Of a stretch of 64,000 nucleotides of DNA, positions 34,602 through 43,844 are shown in pieces (position 1 is the first letter of the stretch; every line of letters begins with the position of its first letter). The DNA is from Desulfosporosinus sp. GTDB lineage: Bacteria > Bacillota > Desulfitobacteriia > Desulfitobacteriales > Desulfitobacteriaceae. The DNA is taken from NCBI GenBank assembly GCA_020692355.1, contig JAIMKP010000013.1, positions 1 to 64,000 on the forward strand. Direction: 5' to 3'. The position numbers were made by a program, and so were the translations under genes. The notes below the pieces were generated by a model, which was not told where the DNA came from, searched no databases, and saw nothing but the letters and a program-made list of their open reading frames with translations.

Positions 34602-34648
34602 CACCTTTCCTCCCACCCTTGCGTATAGTTTAAGGTGGGAGGGAGGTG
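34602..34648 (+). promoter_or_regulatory. Long hairpin that sequesters the spoVK ribosome site
   Basis: CACCT(TT)CCTCCCACC (34602-34617) pairs with GGTGGGAGG(G)AGGTG (34634-34648), a 14-bp stem with one small bulge. The 3' arm contains all purine-rich Shine-Dalgarno sequence of spoVK and the alternative GTG start. No T-run follows, so translational control fits better than termination. Confidence 0.6.
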
Positions 34649-34657
34649 CCCTTATTC

Positions 34658-35632
34658 ATGCCCATACGTGTCACGTTTCCAGGCCATCAAGCGCCCCCAA
34701 TTGTAAATTCCCCCCAACCGCTGGAGCCTGCACAACCACTGCAGGTTTTAGAGAATGGGCAATCTTGGCGTAAGGGGTCTACCAACAGCAAACAGGCCAA
34801 TGCCCAGACAGAAAAAGAACGGATTCACGAGATTTTAGCGGAACTGGATGCGTTAATCGGGCTGAATTCTGTCAAACAATTAATCCGCGAACTCCAAGCT
34901 TTTGTGGAAATTCAAAAGCGGCGGACACGAGAGAAACTGGTGGCTGAACCGTTGGTTTTACATATGATTTTCAGGGGTAACCCAGGAACCGGAAAAACCA
35001 CCGTTGCCCGCATCGTTGGGAGACTCTTTAAAGAAATGGGAGTTCTGCAAAAAGGGCATATTATTGAATGTGAACGCGCGGATTTGGTAGGCGAGTATAT
35101 CGGACATACAGCACAGAAGACACGGGAACAAGTCAAGAAAGCCCTCGGAGGGGTGCTTTTTGTTGATGAAGCCTATTCCTTGGCTCGGGGAGGGGAGAAG
35201 GACTTCGGAAAGGAAGCAATCGATGCCTTGGTGAAGTCTATGGAAGATAATAAGGAGAGTATGATCCTGATTTTGGCGGGGTATCGTCAAGAGATGGAAT
35301 GGTTCCTGCAAACGAATCCAGGGCTACGCTCGCGTTTCCCAATTCATATTGACTTTCCGGATTACTCTTTAGAGGAATTGTCAGCGATCGGACAGAGTAT
35401 GTTTAGGCAACGTCAGTATGAACTAACCCCTGAAGCTTATGAGGCTTTGCGCCGGATTCTTCTGGGGCTTGTACACACTCATCCCTATGCTGGGAATGCT
35501 CGCCTGATTCGGAACCTGGTAGAACGGACCATCCGCAAGCAGGCTGTGCGTCTGTTTCAGCGCCCGAATTCGACGCGCGATGAGTTGATTCAGATTCTAC
35601 CGGCGGATTTCGATTGGGAAGAACCGGAGTGA
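34658..35632 (+). CDS. spoVK: SpoVK/CbbX-type AAA ATPase
   Basis: AAA+ ATPase of 324 residues related to stage V sporulation protein K. Walker A is FRGNPGTGKTTVARIVG, Walker B GGVLFVDEAYSLARG, and the arginine finger region is NPGLRSRFPIHIDFPDY. A coiled N-terminal leader (EKERIHEILAELDALIGL) precedes the core, and the lid domain ends the protein. The start is uncertain: ATG 34658 is 11 bases after GGAGG, while GTG 34646 would be inside the hairpin stem. Its role in spore maturation is by homology. Confidence 0.88.
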   Translation: MPIRVTFPGHQAPPIVNSPQPLEPAQPLQVLENGQSWRKGSTNSKQANAQTEKERIHEILAELDALIGLNSVKQLIRELQAFVEIQKRRTREKLVAEPLVLHMIFRGNPGTGKTTVARIVGRLFKEMGVLQKGHIIECERADLVGEYIGHTAQKTREQVKKALGGVLFVDEAYSLARGGEKDFGKEAIDALVKSMEDNKESMILILAGYRQEMEWFLQTNPGLRSRFPIHIDFPDYSLEELSAIGQSMFRQRQYELTPEAYEALRRILLGLVHTHPYAGNARLIRNLVERTIRKQAVRLFQRPNSTRDELIQILPADFDWEEPE

Positions 35633-35660
35633 TAAACTGTAGGGAAAAGAGGGAAAAGGC

Positions 35661-37253
35661 TTGGACATTGTCGGAGACTTGTCCGGGATTCGGACGAGCC
35701 AGCTACGGCAACTGGAGGAGCTGGCCGAAATCAAAACGGAACGCACGGAACTTGTGAACCTGGAGCTGGCAGAGGGTTTGGCCCGCTTGAGCGAGGCCTG
35801 GAATCGTGAGATCGCGGTTTTTATTCAACGTTCAGGGAGCGTGGTTGGCGTGGCCGTGGGACGGCATGCCTCCGTGACCCTGCCCAAGCTGAAAAACCGA
35901 TCCTCCCGCCAGATTCGCTGTATCCATACGCATCCTAACGGATCTCCCCGCTTGAGCAGTGTAGACTTTAGTGCCCTCGAAACGCTGGAGTTAGAGGTCA
36001 TGGCAGCGCTCGGCGTGCGCCAGGGAAGGATCACTGGGATTGAAGTCGGATTTTTAACTGAAGCGGGAATGGAGAGCACGCTCCTGCGTGCGGAAGAACT
36101 GGCTGTTTTTGACCTTCGAAATATCCGGCAACTTAGTTCTTTCGACAGGCAAAAGGCCCCTAACAGTGAGCAAGAACGGGCTTTTCTTTTGGGACTTGAG
36201 AATGACGCTGAGCTGGGGCAAGAACTTTTGAGCGAACTGGCAGAACTCTCGCGTTCTGCGGGAGTGGAAGTGGTCGGACAAGCTTTGCAGCCCAAACGTT
36301 ACGGGAGTTCTCAAAGCTATATCGGAAGCGGCAAGGTGGAAGAAGTGTCTCAGATCCTCCAAAACACGAAGGCGAACTTGCTCATTTGCGATGATGAACT
36401 TACTCCGGGTCAAGTTCGTTCTCTCGAAGCAAAAACAGGAATCAAGGTTTTGGATCGAACTACACTGATCCTCGATATTTTTGCCCAAAGGGCGCATTCA
36501 CGCGAAGGTAAGCTACAAGTCGAATTGGCTCAGCTTCAACACATCCTCCCGCATTTAACGGGCCAAGACAGAGGGCTGTCCCGTTTGGGCGGGGGGGTTG
36601 GAACCCGGGGCCCTGGCGAAACGAAGCTGGAAACCGATAAACGTCGGATTCGACAACGAATTGCCCTCTTGCTCCAGGAATTGGCCGAGGTCAAGCAGGA
36701 TCGAGAGGTGAGACGGCAGCAGCGGCTGAAGAGCGGTTTGCCACTTGTGGCTCTAGTGGGGTATACTAATGCAGGCAAGACAACGTTTTTACAAACGGCC
36801 ATGGTGCAAGCGGGGCTAAGTGAGAATGCTCCTGAAGGAGAAAACAAGCTCTTCGCCACGCTGGATCCCATCGTGCGCAAGATTCCGTTGCGAGAAGGCG
36901 GCGCGATCTTGCTTAGCGACACAGTAGGGTTCATTCAGAAACTTCCCCATCAGCTGCTCAAAGCCTTTTTGGCAACTCTGGAGGAAGTACAACAGGCGGA
37001 TGTCCTGGTGCAAATCTTGGATGCCAGTCATCCTCGGGCTCTGCAACAGGCGGAGACTGTGCGCCAGGTTTTAGAGGAGTTAGAGAGTGCGGATAAGCCG
37101 ATGATCACCGTCCTTAATAAGGTGGACAAGGTCGTATCGAGGGCTGAATTGAATCGCCTGGCTGGGGAGCTTCCCCATCCGATTGCGCTTTCCTTGAAAC
37201 GCAAGGATTCGCTCATTCCGGTATGGCGTGCGGTTCATGGGGCCTTAGTCTGA
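35661..37253 (+). CDS. hflX: HflX ribosome-splitting GTPase with N-terminal JAMM-like domain
   Basis: 530 residues, about 100 longer than the usual bacterial HflX. From about 175 on it is a normal HflX: N-terminal domain with YIGSGKVEE, the helical [19 protein letters not shown] linker, G1 [11 protein letters not shown]3 [10 protein letters not shown] and G4 NKVDK. The first 150 residues instead carry [10 protein letters not shown] (E50), [19 protein letters not shown] (H89, H91, S99, D102), an exact E-Xn-H-x-H-x7-S-x2-D JAMM/MPN metalloprotease motif as in RadC and deubiquitinase relatives. TTG at 35661 has GAGGG upstream. HflX rescues stalled ribosomes; what the JAMM-like part does is unknown. 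Confidence 0.92.
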   Translation: MDIVGDLSGIRTSQLRQLEELAEIKTERTELVNLELAEGLARLSEAWNREIAVFIQRSGSVVGVAVGRHASVTLPKLKNRSSRQIRCIHTHPNGSPRLSSVDFSALETLELEVMAALGVRQGRITGIEVGFLTEAGMESTLLRAEELAVFDLRNIRQLSSFDRQKAPNSEQERAFLLGLENDAELGQELLSELAELSRSAGVEVVGQALQPKRYGSSQSYIGSGKVEEVSQILQNTKANLLICDDELTPGQVRSLEAKTGIKVLDRTTLILDIFAQRAHSREGKLQVELAQLQHILPHLTGQDRGLSRLGGGVGTRGPGETKLETDKRRIRQRIALLLQELAEVKQDREVRRQQRLKSGLPLVALVGYTNAGKTTFLQTAMVQAGLSENAPEGENKLFATLDPIVRKIPLREGGAILLSDTVGFIQKLPHQLLKAFLATLEEVQQADVLVQILDASHPRALQQAETVRQVLEELESADKPMITVLNKVDKVVSRAELNRLAGELPHPIALSLKRKDSLIPVWRAVHGALV

Positions 37254-37281
37254 ACGGGCCGAGTGAAGTGAGAGACTAGCG

Positions 37282-38589
37282 TTGAAAATGATTAGGGAAA
37301 ATGGGTTGAAGGAGATTTTTGCGATCTTGAAAGTAGATTTGCCGGAGATTATCCGCCGCGCTGCGGTTACTGCGGAAGACGTGTTACATAAACAGATTCC
37401 CGTTGTGCAAGCACGCAGTGAAGTAAATCATGCTAAAGTGCTGCAAGCCTTTCAGAGTGAACAGGTTATGGACTATCACTTACATGGTACAACGGGCTAT
37501 GGTCTGGGAGATACGGGCCGGGAGGTGTTAGACCGTGTCTTTGCCCGCATCTTGGGTACGGAAGCGGCACTCGTGCGTGGACAGTTCGTTTCTGGCACGC
37601 ATGCGATTGCTGCGGCGTTATTCGGGGTTTTGCGGCCGGGGGATCATATGCTCTCGGTGAACGGAAATCCTTATGATACTTTGGAAGAAGTTATCGGATT
37701 AAGGGGAGACGGACAGGGGAGTCTGCGCAATTTTGGGGTAGAATATTCTTCCGTGCCTCTTGATCTTGAGGGAAAGATCCAGTACCCTTTGCTCGAAGCA
37801 GCCGTTCGGCCAAACACTAAATTGCTCATCGTTCAACGCTCCCGAGGTTATGCCTGGCGTCGCTCGCTCAGCATCGCCGAGCTGGCTGAACTTACGCAGT
37901 TTGTGCGCCAGCGGTTCCCCCGGATTCTTGTTTTTGTGGACAACTGTTATGGCGAATTGGTTGAAACTTTAGAGCCTGGTGATGTTGGGGTTGATCTGAT
38001 GGCAGGATCGCTCATCAAGAACCTGGGCGGGAGTCTCGCTCCCACCGGCGGCTACGTGGCCGGGAAAAAGGAGCTTGTCCAGTTGGCTGCCCAGCGCTTG
38101 ACTGCACCCGGAATTGGTGCCCAGGTGGGAGCGAGTCTGGAATGGCAGCGTCTTTTCTTTCAAGGGCTCTACTTCAGCCCACTCACGGTCAGCGAAGCGT
38201 TAAAGGGGGCGATTTTTGCGGCGGCTTTTTGGCAAGACTTAGGATTTGAGGTTAATCCCCTGCCAGAGGCTGAACGCACGGATCTTATCCAGGCGGTGCG
38301 GCTCGGTTCGCGCGAAAAGATGATCGCGTTTTGTCAAGGATTGCAGAAAGGCTCGCCAATTGATTCCCATGTCTATCCTGAACCAGCGGGCATGCCAGGG
38401 TATGAAAACGAAGTAATCATGGCAGGCGGTACCTTTATTCAAGGGGCCACGAGCGAATTTTCGGCTGACGGGCCACTGCGGGAGCCCTATATTGTTTATC
38501 AGCAGGGCGGCATCTCCTATCATTATGTCAAGCTTGGTAATCTGTTGGCGGCCATGGCGCTCTGGAAACAGGGCCTCCTCGAAGTTTAG
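37282..38589 (+). CDS. Methionine gamma-lyase-family PLP enzyme (aluminium resistance protein family)
   Basis: 435-residue fold-type I PLP enzyme of the family Pfam calls Met_gamma_lyase, also annotated as aluminium resistance protein. MDYHLHGTTGYGLGDTGREV and ALVRGQFVSGTHAIAAALFG are hallmark blocks; the PLP lysine is in AGSLIKNLGGSLAPTGG. It may split a sulfur amino acid, but biochemical evidence in the family is slight. The gene follows hflX by 28 bp; in Gram-positives this neighbour pair is common. TTG 37282 is favoured by the GTGAGAG site, ATG 37288 being the alternative. Confidence 0.85.
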   Translation: MKMIRENGLKEIFAILKVDLPEIIRRAAVTAEDVLHKQIPVVQARSEVNHAKVLQAFQSEQVMDYHLHGTTGYGLGDTGREVLDRVFARILGTEAALVRGQFVSGTHAIAAALFGVLRPGDHMLSVNGNPYDTLEEVIGLRGDGQGSLRNFGVEYSSVPLDLEGKIQYPLLEAAVRPNTKLLIVQRSRGYAWRRSLSIAELAELTQFVRQRFPRILVFVDNCYGELVETLEPGDVGVDLMAGSLIKNLGGSLAPTGGYVAGKKELVQLAAQRLTAPGIGAQVGASLEWQRLFFQGLYFSPLTVSEALKGAIFAAAFWQDLGFEVNPLPEAERTDLIQAVRLGSREKMIAFCQGLQKGSPIDSHVYPEPAGMPGYENEVIMAGGTFIQGATSEFSADGPLREPYIVYQQGGISYHYVKLGNLLAAMALWKQGLLEV

Positions 38590-38606
38590 TTAAGAGAGGT
38601 GTAATT

Positions 38607-39164
38607 GTGGAAGAAGCAGGAGACGTAAAAAAAACCGAAAAAAGCGGTGCGCGGTTTTTGTTGGAGCTTATCGAGATCGTGGTCATCGCCTTTGCCCTTT
38701 CCTGGGTTATGCGCACCTATGTGGTGGAGGCGAGGGTGATTCCGACGGGTTCGATGCTGCCGACCATCCAACTTCAGGATCGCATCATCGTGGATAAGTT
38801 TTTCTTTAAACGGTTCGATGAAGTCCGACCAGGAGACATCATTGTGTTTCGGCCACCGGCGACAGCACATGCTACGGAAGACTTTATCAAGCGTGTCGTG
38901 GGCCTACCTGGCGACAAAGTCGAAATCCGCAACCATCAGACCTACGTGAATGGCAAAGCACTGAACGAGCCCTATGTCTCGGAAAAGTCCAAGAATGACT
39001 ATGGGCCGGTTGTCGTACCCCAAGGGGAGCTGTTTGTCATGGGGGACAACCGCAATAATAGTGACGATTCGCGCATTTGGGGGTTTTTACCGATTGAGAA
39101 TGTCACGGGGCGGACGTTGTTCCGTTATTGGCCGCTCAATCACTTCGGGTCTTTGGCTAAATAG
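38607..39164 (+). CDS. lepB: Signal peptidase I
   Basis: 185-residue single-span membrane serine/lysine protease that cleaves signal peptides. N-terminal anchor LLELIEIVVIAFALSWVM, catalytic serine in IPTGSMLPTI (S49) and catalytic lysine in DFIKRVVGLPGD (K95), then box E GDNRNNSDDSRIWG. The short SipS-type, as expected in Firmicutes. GTG start at 38607 follows AGAGAGG. Confidence 0.95.
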   Translation: MEEAGDVKKTEKSGARFLLELIEIVVIAFALSWVMRTYVVEARVIPTGSMLPTIQLQDRIIVDKFFFKRFDEVRPGDIIVFRPPATAHATEDFIKRVVGLPGDKVEIRNHQTYVNGKALNEPYVSEKSKNDYGPVVVPQGELFVMGDNRNNSDDSRIWGFLPIENVTGRTLFRYWPLNHFGSLAK

Positions 39165-39215
39165 CATGAGACGGGTCCGACTGTCATATAACAATGATGA
39201 GAGGAAGTGGGGAAT

Positions 39216-40319
39216 GTGATAGATAGAGCCTTGCACGTGGCCGTGCTCTTTGGCGGGCAGTCCGGGGAACATGAGGTTTCGCTAAATTCAGCGAGTGCCG
39301 TCCTGCAAGCCTTGGATCGGGATAAGTATAGTGTAGAAACGATCGGCATTTCTCAGTCTGGCCAGTGGTTTTGGGGCGTTACGCCAGAGGGGATCCACGC
39401 CCACGGATTTCCAACTCCGGAAGAGGGGTGTCAAGTCACCTTAGTGCATGATCCGGTGACCCCCCGTTTTCTCGCCTTAGATGGACGGCCTTTGGCGAAT
39501 GGGGGTCGAGTTGACCTAGTCTTTCCGGTGCTGCATGGCCCGTATGGAGAAGATGGAACCATTCAGGGACTTTTAGAGGTTTCGCATGTGGCCTATGTCG
39601 GCTCAGGGGTCTTAGGCTCCGCCCTGGGGATGGATAAAGACCGGATGAAAGCGGTGTTTGCCCAGGCTGGGCTGCCCTTGGCGACTTATCTTACCCTTAT
39701 GCGTTCTGAACTGCGTCGTGATTTGGCCGGATGCATCCAAAAGGTGGAGGATAAACTGGGATATCCGTGTTTTGTGAAACCGGCTAACTTGGGGTCAAGT
39801 GTTGGTATATCCAAGGCGAAGGATCGAGCTGAGCTGCAGGATGCATTAGAACTAGCAGCGGTTTATGACCGTAAGATTGTAGTGGAAGAAACCATTTCTG
39901 GCCGTGAGATTGAGGTTAGTGTCCTGGGCAATGATGATCCAGAAGCTTCTCTGGCGGGGGAGATCCTGCCAGGGAAGGAGTTCTATGACTATGAGGCGAA
40001 ATATCAGGATGCGGGTTCTCAACTTCGGATTCCAGCACCCCTGAGACCGAACACGCTTGTGACCATGCAGCAGATTGCGGTGAAAGCGTTTCAGGCCGTG
40101 GATGCGGCAGGCCTGGGACGGGTCGATTTCTTTCTAACAACGGATGAACGGGTCATCTTGAATGAAATCAATACCATGCCCGGTTTCACCCAAATCTCAA
40201 TGTACGCCAAACTTTGGCAAGCAAGCGGTCTTTCCTATAAAGAACTAATTGATCGGCTCATTGATTTGGGATTGCAACGTTACCAGGATCTGCGGGATCG
40301 GAAAATTACGCGGGTTTAG
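39216..40319 (+). CDS. ddl: D-alanine--D-alanine ligase
   Basis: ATP-grasp enzyme of about 367 residues making the D-Ala-D-Ala dipeptide for peptidoglycan. N-terminal VAVLFGGQSGEHEVSLNSAS, ATP-binding PCFVKPANLGSSVGISKA, metal-binding EINTMPGFTQISMYAKLW all present; the Tyr-linked omega loop EFYDYEAKYQD indicates the D-Ala-D-Ala form, not D-Lac. Start GTG 39216 follows GAGAGG at workable spacing; the GTG at 39207 is too near it. A strong bidirectional terminator follows. Confidence 0.95.
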   Translation: MIDRALHVAVLFGGQSGEHEVSLNSASAVLQALDRDKYSVETIGISQSGQWFWGVTPEGIHAHGFPTPEEGCQVTLVHDPVTPRFLALDGRPLANGGRVDLVFPVLHGPYGEDGTIQGLLEVSHVAYVGSGVLGSALGMDKDRMKAVFAQAGLPLATYLTLMRSELRRDLAGCIQKVEDKLGYPCFVKPANLGSSVGISKAKDRAELQDALELAAVYDRKIVVEETISGREIEVSVLGNDDPEASLAGEILPGKEFYDYEAKYQDAGSQLRIPAPLRPNTLVTMQQIAVKAFQAVDAAGLGRVDFFLTTDERVILNEINTMPGFTQISMYAKLWQASGLSYKELIDRLIDLGLQRYQDLRDRKITRV

Positions 40320-40364
40320 TTCGGGATCCCAATTGGGGATAGGATGGCGTGAATCACGCAAATG

Positions 40365-40409
40365 AAGAAGCCTCTTCGTCCATGCTGGTGATGGACGAAG
40401 AGGCTTCTT
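40365..40409. terminator. Bidirectional terminator between ddl and lexA
   Basis: Perfect 19-bp stem beginning AAGAAGCCTCTTCGTCCAT (40365-40383) with its complement at 40391-40409 and a 7-nt loop. It serves the converging ddl (plus) and lexA (minus) genes; its T tails are short. Confidence 0.85.
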
Positions 40410-40424
40410 GTTCTGCAAAATATT

Positions 40425-41042
40425 TTAACGGATGTGCCGGAAAACACCGATAACTTTGCCGATGACTTTGGCATCTTGAGAAAAGATGGGATCCATGCTT
40501 GAATTCTCCGGCTGGAGACGGATGAGCGTCTTTTCTTTGAAAAAGCGTTTGACTGTAGCTTCCTCGCCGATGAGAGCGACCACAATCTCACCGTTGCGTG
40601 CTGTCTGCTGCTGGCGGACAACAATTTGATCCCCATCTAGGATACCGGCTTCGATCATGCTGTCCCCTTGGACCTTTAACATAAACACTGGTTCTTCGCG
40701 AACAAGTTCGGCGGGGATGGGAAACGTATCTTCGATATTCTCAACTGCGAGAATAGGCTGGCCTGCTGTGACCTTCCCGACGACCGGAACATGCACAACG
40801 CGCTTCGAGGGTTCATCAGGGTTTGAGCCGTCCAACATTTCGATCGCTCTTGGTTTAGTGGGATCCCTGCGGATATACCCTTTTTCCTCCAGAGTCTGTA
40901 AATGTCCGTGCACCGTTGAACTTGACAACAACCCGACCGCATCACCAATTTCACGCACAGAAGGCGGATACCCCTTTTTGCGAATTTCGCTCTTAATAAA
41001 ATCGAGAATGGCAGTTTGGCGTTGGGATAAATCCTTACCCAT
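40425..41042 (-). CDS. lexA: LexA SOS repressor
   Basis: 205-residue repressor with an N-terminal wHTH ([29 protein letters not shown], in two blocks) and C-terminal self-cleaving peptidase: cleavage site A93-G94 in KVTAGQP, catalytic serine in QGDSMIEAG (S128) and lysine in ATVKRFF (K165). ATG at 41042 follows GGAGGCG. A near-consensus Gram-positive SOS box lies 56 bp upstream, indicating autoregulation. Single gene transcript. Confidence 0.97.
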   Translation of the reverse strand: MGKDLSQRQTAILDFIKSEIRKKGYPPSVREIGDAVGLLSSSTVHGHLQTLEEKGYIRRDPTKPRAIEMLDGSNPDEPSKRVVHVPVVGKVTAGQPILAVENIEDTFPIPAELVREEPVFMLKVQGDSMIEAGILDGDQIVVRQQQTARNGEIVVALIGEEATVKRFFKEKTLIRLQPENSSMDPIFSQDAKVIGKVIGVFRHIR

Positions 41043-41091
41043 GTCTTCGCCTCCAGTTCTTTTTAAGATTTATCTTAGCATAAATGATGCA

Positions 41092-41117
41092 CATTTGCAA
41101 ACAGACGTTCGCAAATG
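41092..41117. promoter_or_regulatory. LexA box upstream of lexA
   Basis: CAAACAGACGTTCG (41098-41111) matches the Bacillus-type SOS consensus CGAAC-N4-GTTCG with one mismatch. It is embedded in a longer imperfect palindrome (CATTTGC at 41092-41098 ... GCAAATG at 41111-41117). It lies between lexA and the M23 gene and could affect both. Confidence 0.8.
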
Positions 41118-41177
41118 AATTTAGGCATGACATTACTTTTTCTCCAATACCTATTAAGGAAAGGAGAGAAAAAGTAA

Positions 41178-41996
41178 ATGCTGGATCATATTTTGCATCG
41201 CAGGCTTCAAACTTTGGCCAGCGTATTAGTGTTGTTCCTCGTGGCCATATCGGGCTGGCAGCTCTTGCACCGTAGTTCTGCTATTCCCTCTGAATTCTAC
41301 CCTTATCTGTATTCTCTGCCTCCCGAGATGGTTGTAAAGGCTCAAACAGAAGGGAGGAAATTAGGTTCAGAAGGTTGGGCTGCACTCTTGGCCATCCGCT
41401 CCACCCTCCCCGAATCGGAGGAGGGTTTAATTATGCAATTAAGGAAAGGCCGGTCTTTTCAGGACCTGGACTGGGGAGGGATACGACCTGAGCAAGTGAA
41501 ATTAGCCCAGGATCGGCGTTCGCTCTTATTGAAATATCCCTATTTCGAGCCAAACCGATTTACCTTTCCGGTGCGGGGAAAGTATTGGTATGAGGATAGC
41601 TTTGGTGCGGATCGGGAAGGGGGAAAGCGAAAGCATGAAGGGACAGACCTTTTTGGAGCGGAAGGGACTCCTCTCATCAGTGTTTCTGCAGGTAAAGTTG
41701 AACAGCTCGGGTGGAACCGCTTAGGTGGGGAAAGGGTGGGAGTTCGCGGTGATGATGGTAATTATTACTACTATGCTCATCTGCAGATGATATCCCCTCA
41801 GCTTAAAAAAGGCAGGCGTGTCGAGAAAGGGGAAGCCATCGGCATGATGGGACATAGTGGGGATGCGCTAACAACGCCCGATCATCTCCATTTTGGCATT
41901 GAGCTTCCTAATGGAACCTGGATTAATCCCTACCCCTTACTCAAAGTTTGGGAACGTCAGGCAGCAAACGCAAAAGATGTAGCTAATAGGGTCTAG
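41178..41996 (+). CDS. Membrane-anchored M23 (LytM) peptidase
   Basis: 272 residues with an N-terminal signal anchor (LASVLVLFLVAISGWQLL). The C-terminal LytM domain carries KHEGTDLFGAEGTPL (first Zn ligands H and D), a middle HSGDALTTPDHLHFGIELPNG with the HxH pair, and a beta-rich core. It probably cuts peptide cross-links in peptidoglycan, or activates other hydrolases. The region between 30 and 120 is helical with charge. ATG at 41178 follows GGAAAGGAGAG; the LexA box lies 60 bp upstream, so SOS influence is conceivable. Confidence 0.88.
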   Translation: MLDHILHRRLQTLASVLVLFLVAISGWQLLHRSSAIPSEFYPYLYSLPPEMVVKAQTEGRKLGSEGWAALLAIRSTLPESEEGLIMQLRKGRSFQDLDWGGIRPEQVKLAQDRRSLLLKYPYFEPNRFTFPVRGKYWYEDSFGADREGGKRKHEGTDLFGAEGTPLISVSAGKVEQLGWNRLGGERVGVRGDDGNYYYYAHLQMISPQLKKGRRVEKGEAIGMMGHSGDALTTPDHLHFGIELPNGTWINPYPLLKVWERQAANAKDVANRV

Positions 41997-42029
41997 AAGT
42001 GAACTCGTTTTGCGTCTTGCACTAGGATC

Positions 42030-42065
42030 GAGAACTTTGTTCTCTTGGGAAAAAAGCAGTATAAT
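42030..42065 (+). promoter_or_regulatory. Promoter with overlapping palindrome before the DD-carboxypeptidase gene
   Basis: TTGTTC (42037-42042), 17-bp spacer, perfect TATAAT (42060-42065). A palindrome GAGAAC-TTT-GTTCTC (42030-42044) covers the -35 element and looks like an operator; its GAAC/GTTC halves resemble a LexA box with a 3-bp in place of 4-bp gap. Confidence 0.6.
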
Positions 42066-42105
42066 AATGGTGTAAAGCGTTCAGATGGACAGGGGTTGAA
42101 ACCGA

Positions 42106-43074
42106 GTGGCATCAAGAAATGAAAATAAAACAAGACGTTGGCAAGGACTTGTAGGTCTGAGCACGGTCTTGGGACTAGCACTCTTGCTTTCGGCAACCAG
42201 CTTTCCCAATTCCGGCGAGGCGGCGACCGTGAATACACTGGCCCAGCAATCGTCGAGCCAAGTTAAGAACTATGCGCCTCAGGAACCCAGTTACCTCGTG
42301 GTGGAACCTCAAGGCGAAACGCTTCTTGCCCACAATGAACAAGCACGAAAAGCACCGGCCAGCGTGACCAAGCTTCTCACAGGCTTGGTGGCCATGGGGA
42401 AGGTAAAAGGGGAAGACCTTGTTACAGTAGGGGATGAAGTCAAGCTGGAAGGAGCATCCCTGAACTTGGCTCCCGGGGATCAAATAGCAGTGAAGGATCT
42501 ATTGACAGCGATGTATTCCATCAGTGCTAATGATGCAGCGAGTGCCTTGGCTGTTAAAACCAGCGGGTCTATCGCGGCCTTTGCCCAGGAAATGAACGCC
42601 TATGCCCATAATTTGGGGTGTACAAATTCCCATTTTGTCAATCCGCACGGGTTATCTGACCCGGAGCACTATACGACTGCCTCGGATTATTTGAAGATCG
42701 TGCGTGCTTTTATGGGCAATCAAGAATTGATGCATTATGTAGGGCAAAAGCAAGCTGAAATAACGTGGAAAGATAAGAATGGCCGGGTTAAACGCGCTAG
42801 GCTTCGCAATACGAACGAACTGCTTGGAATCTATCCAGGCGACCAAGGTATCAAGACGGGTACAACCGAAGAGGCGGGGGAATGCCTTGTGACTTATGTT
42901 ACAAGGCCAGATGGGGAAATTATCGTACTTTTGTTTGGCAGCCAGCATCGTTATCAAGATTCGATTAAACTCTTAGACCAGGGGTTTGCTAAACTACGAA
43001 CCCAAGCCGCCCTAAAAACCACTGCCAGAGAACCTAGGCTGTTCAGTCAAAGTCCCGGGCTTTTTATGCCTTAA
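42106..43074 (+). CDS. D-alanyl-D-alanine carboxypeptidase (S11 family)
   Basis: 322-residue low-molecular-weight penicillin-binding protein that trims D-Ala from pentapeptides. The signature triad is complete: SxxK in ASVTKLLTG, SxN in SISANDAAS and KTG in GIKTGTTEEAG. A signal peptide ends near GEAATV. The C-terminal beta domain of PBP5/DacF is very short here, about 50 residues, so membrane attachment by an amphipathic tail is not obvious. GTG start at 42106 follows AGGGG. DacF-like role in the vegetative wall or spore cortex is inferred. Confidence 0.92.
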   Translation: MASRNENKTRRWQGLVGLSTVLGLALLLSATSFPNSGEAATVNTLAQQSSSQVKNYAPQEPSYLVVEPQGETLLAHNEQARKAPASVTKLLTGLVAMGKVKGEDLVTVGDEVKLEGASLNLAPGDQIAVKDLLTAMYSISANDAASALAVKTSGSIAAFAQEMNAYAHNLGCTNSHFVNPHGLSDPEHYTTASDYLKIVRAFMGNQELMHYVGQKQAEITWKDKNGRVKRARLRNTNELLGIYPGDQGIKTGTTEEAGECLVTYVTRPDGEIIVLLFGSQHRYQDSIKLLDQGFAKLRTQAALKTTAREPRLFSQSPGLFMP

Positions 43075-43148
43075 TAGAAAAATGTAACAACATAAGATTC
43101 TTTGAGACTTTTAAATATAAAGAATGATGACTAAAGGAGTGTATTTTT

Positions 43149-43727
43149 ATGCCATTACCAGAAGAAGAAAAACAATACTCGTATGCAGACTACTTAACAT
43201 GGTCGGAAGATGAAAGACGGGAAATTATTGACGGTGTACCCTATATGCAAGCAGCTCCGTCACCGGCGCATCAATTAATTTCTGGTGAATTGCATAGACA
43301 GTTTGCAAATTATTTACAAGGTAAGCCTTGCAATGCTTATCCGGCACCATTTTGTGTTAGATTAACTAAGGGTGATGAAAAGCAAAACGAAGATATTAAA
43401 AAAGTTGTTGAACCCGATATTACCATTGTATGTGACAAATCCAAAATTGATGAAAAAGGCTGCAATGGTACTCCTGACCTGATAATTGAAGTTATGTCCC
43501 CATCTTCGATTAAACATGACAGGGTTACAAAGTTTAATAAATATGAAAAAGCTGGAGTTGAAGAATATTGGATTGTAGAACCGGAAGGAAAGATTGTAAG
43601 TGTATTCGTATTACAAAGCAATGATAGATATGGTAGACCAGAAATATATACAGAAGATGAAAAAATAACTGTATCCATATTCCCAGATTTAATAGTAGAT
43701 TTAAGTACGGTATTTCCTGTTAAATAA
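43149..43727 (+). CDS. Uma2-family putative endonuclease (DUF820)
   Basis: 192 residues with the restriction-endonuclease-like fold of Uma2/DUF820. Core motif EPDITIVCDKSK, then PDLIIEVMSPSS (acid and catalytic block) and the YEKAGVEEYWIVEPE segment are typical. Function in the family is not established; members spread in large copy number in cyanobacteria and some Firmicutes. The gene is markedly more AT-rich than its neighbours, with AAA, ATA and TTA codons preferred, which suggests recent acquisition. ATG at 43149 follows AAAGGAG. Confidence 0.85.
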   Translation: MPLPEEEKQYSYADYLTWSEDERREIIDGVPYMQAAPSPAHQLISGELHRQFANYLQGKPCNAYPAPFCVRLTKGDEKQNEDIKKVVEPDITIVCDKSKIDEKGCNGTPDLIIEVMSPSSIKHDRVTKFNKYEKAGVEEYWIVEPEGKIVSVFVLQSNDRYGRPEIYTEDEKITVSIFPDLIVDLSTVFPVK

Positions 43728-43844
43728 CAAATAATCGCTCCAATACTTACGGAATCGAACAAAACGAGGTTTTCTATATGTTTTATTAACGTCCGATAAT
43801 AGATATTATGTCAAGTAGAGTTAAAAGCTAAGTTATAAACTTAT

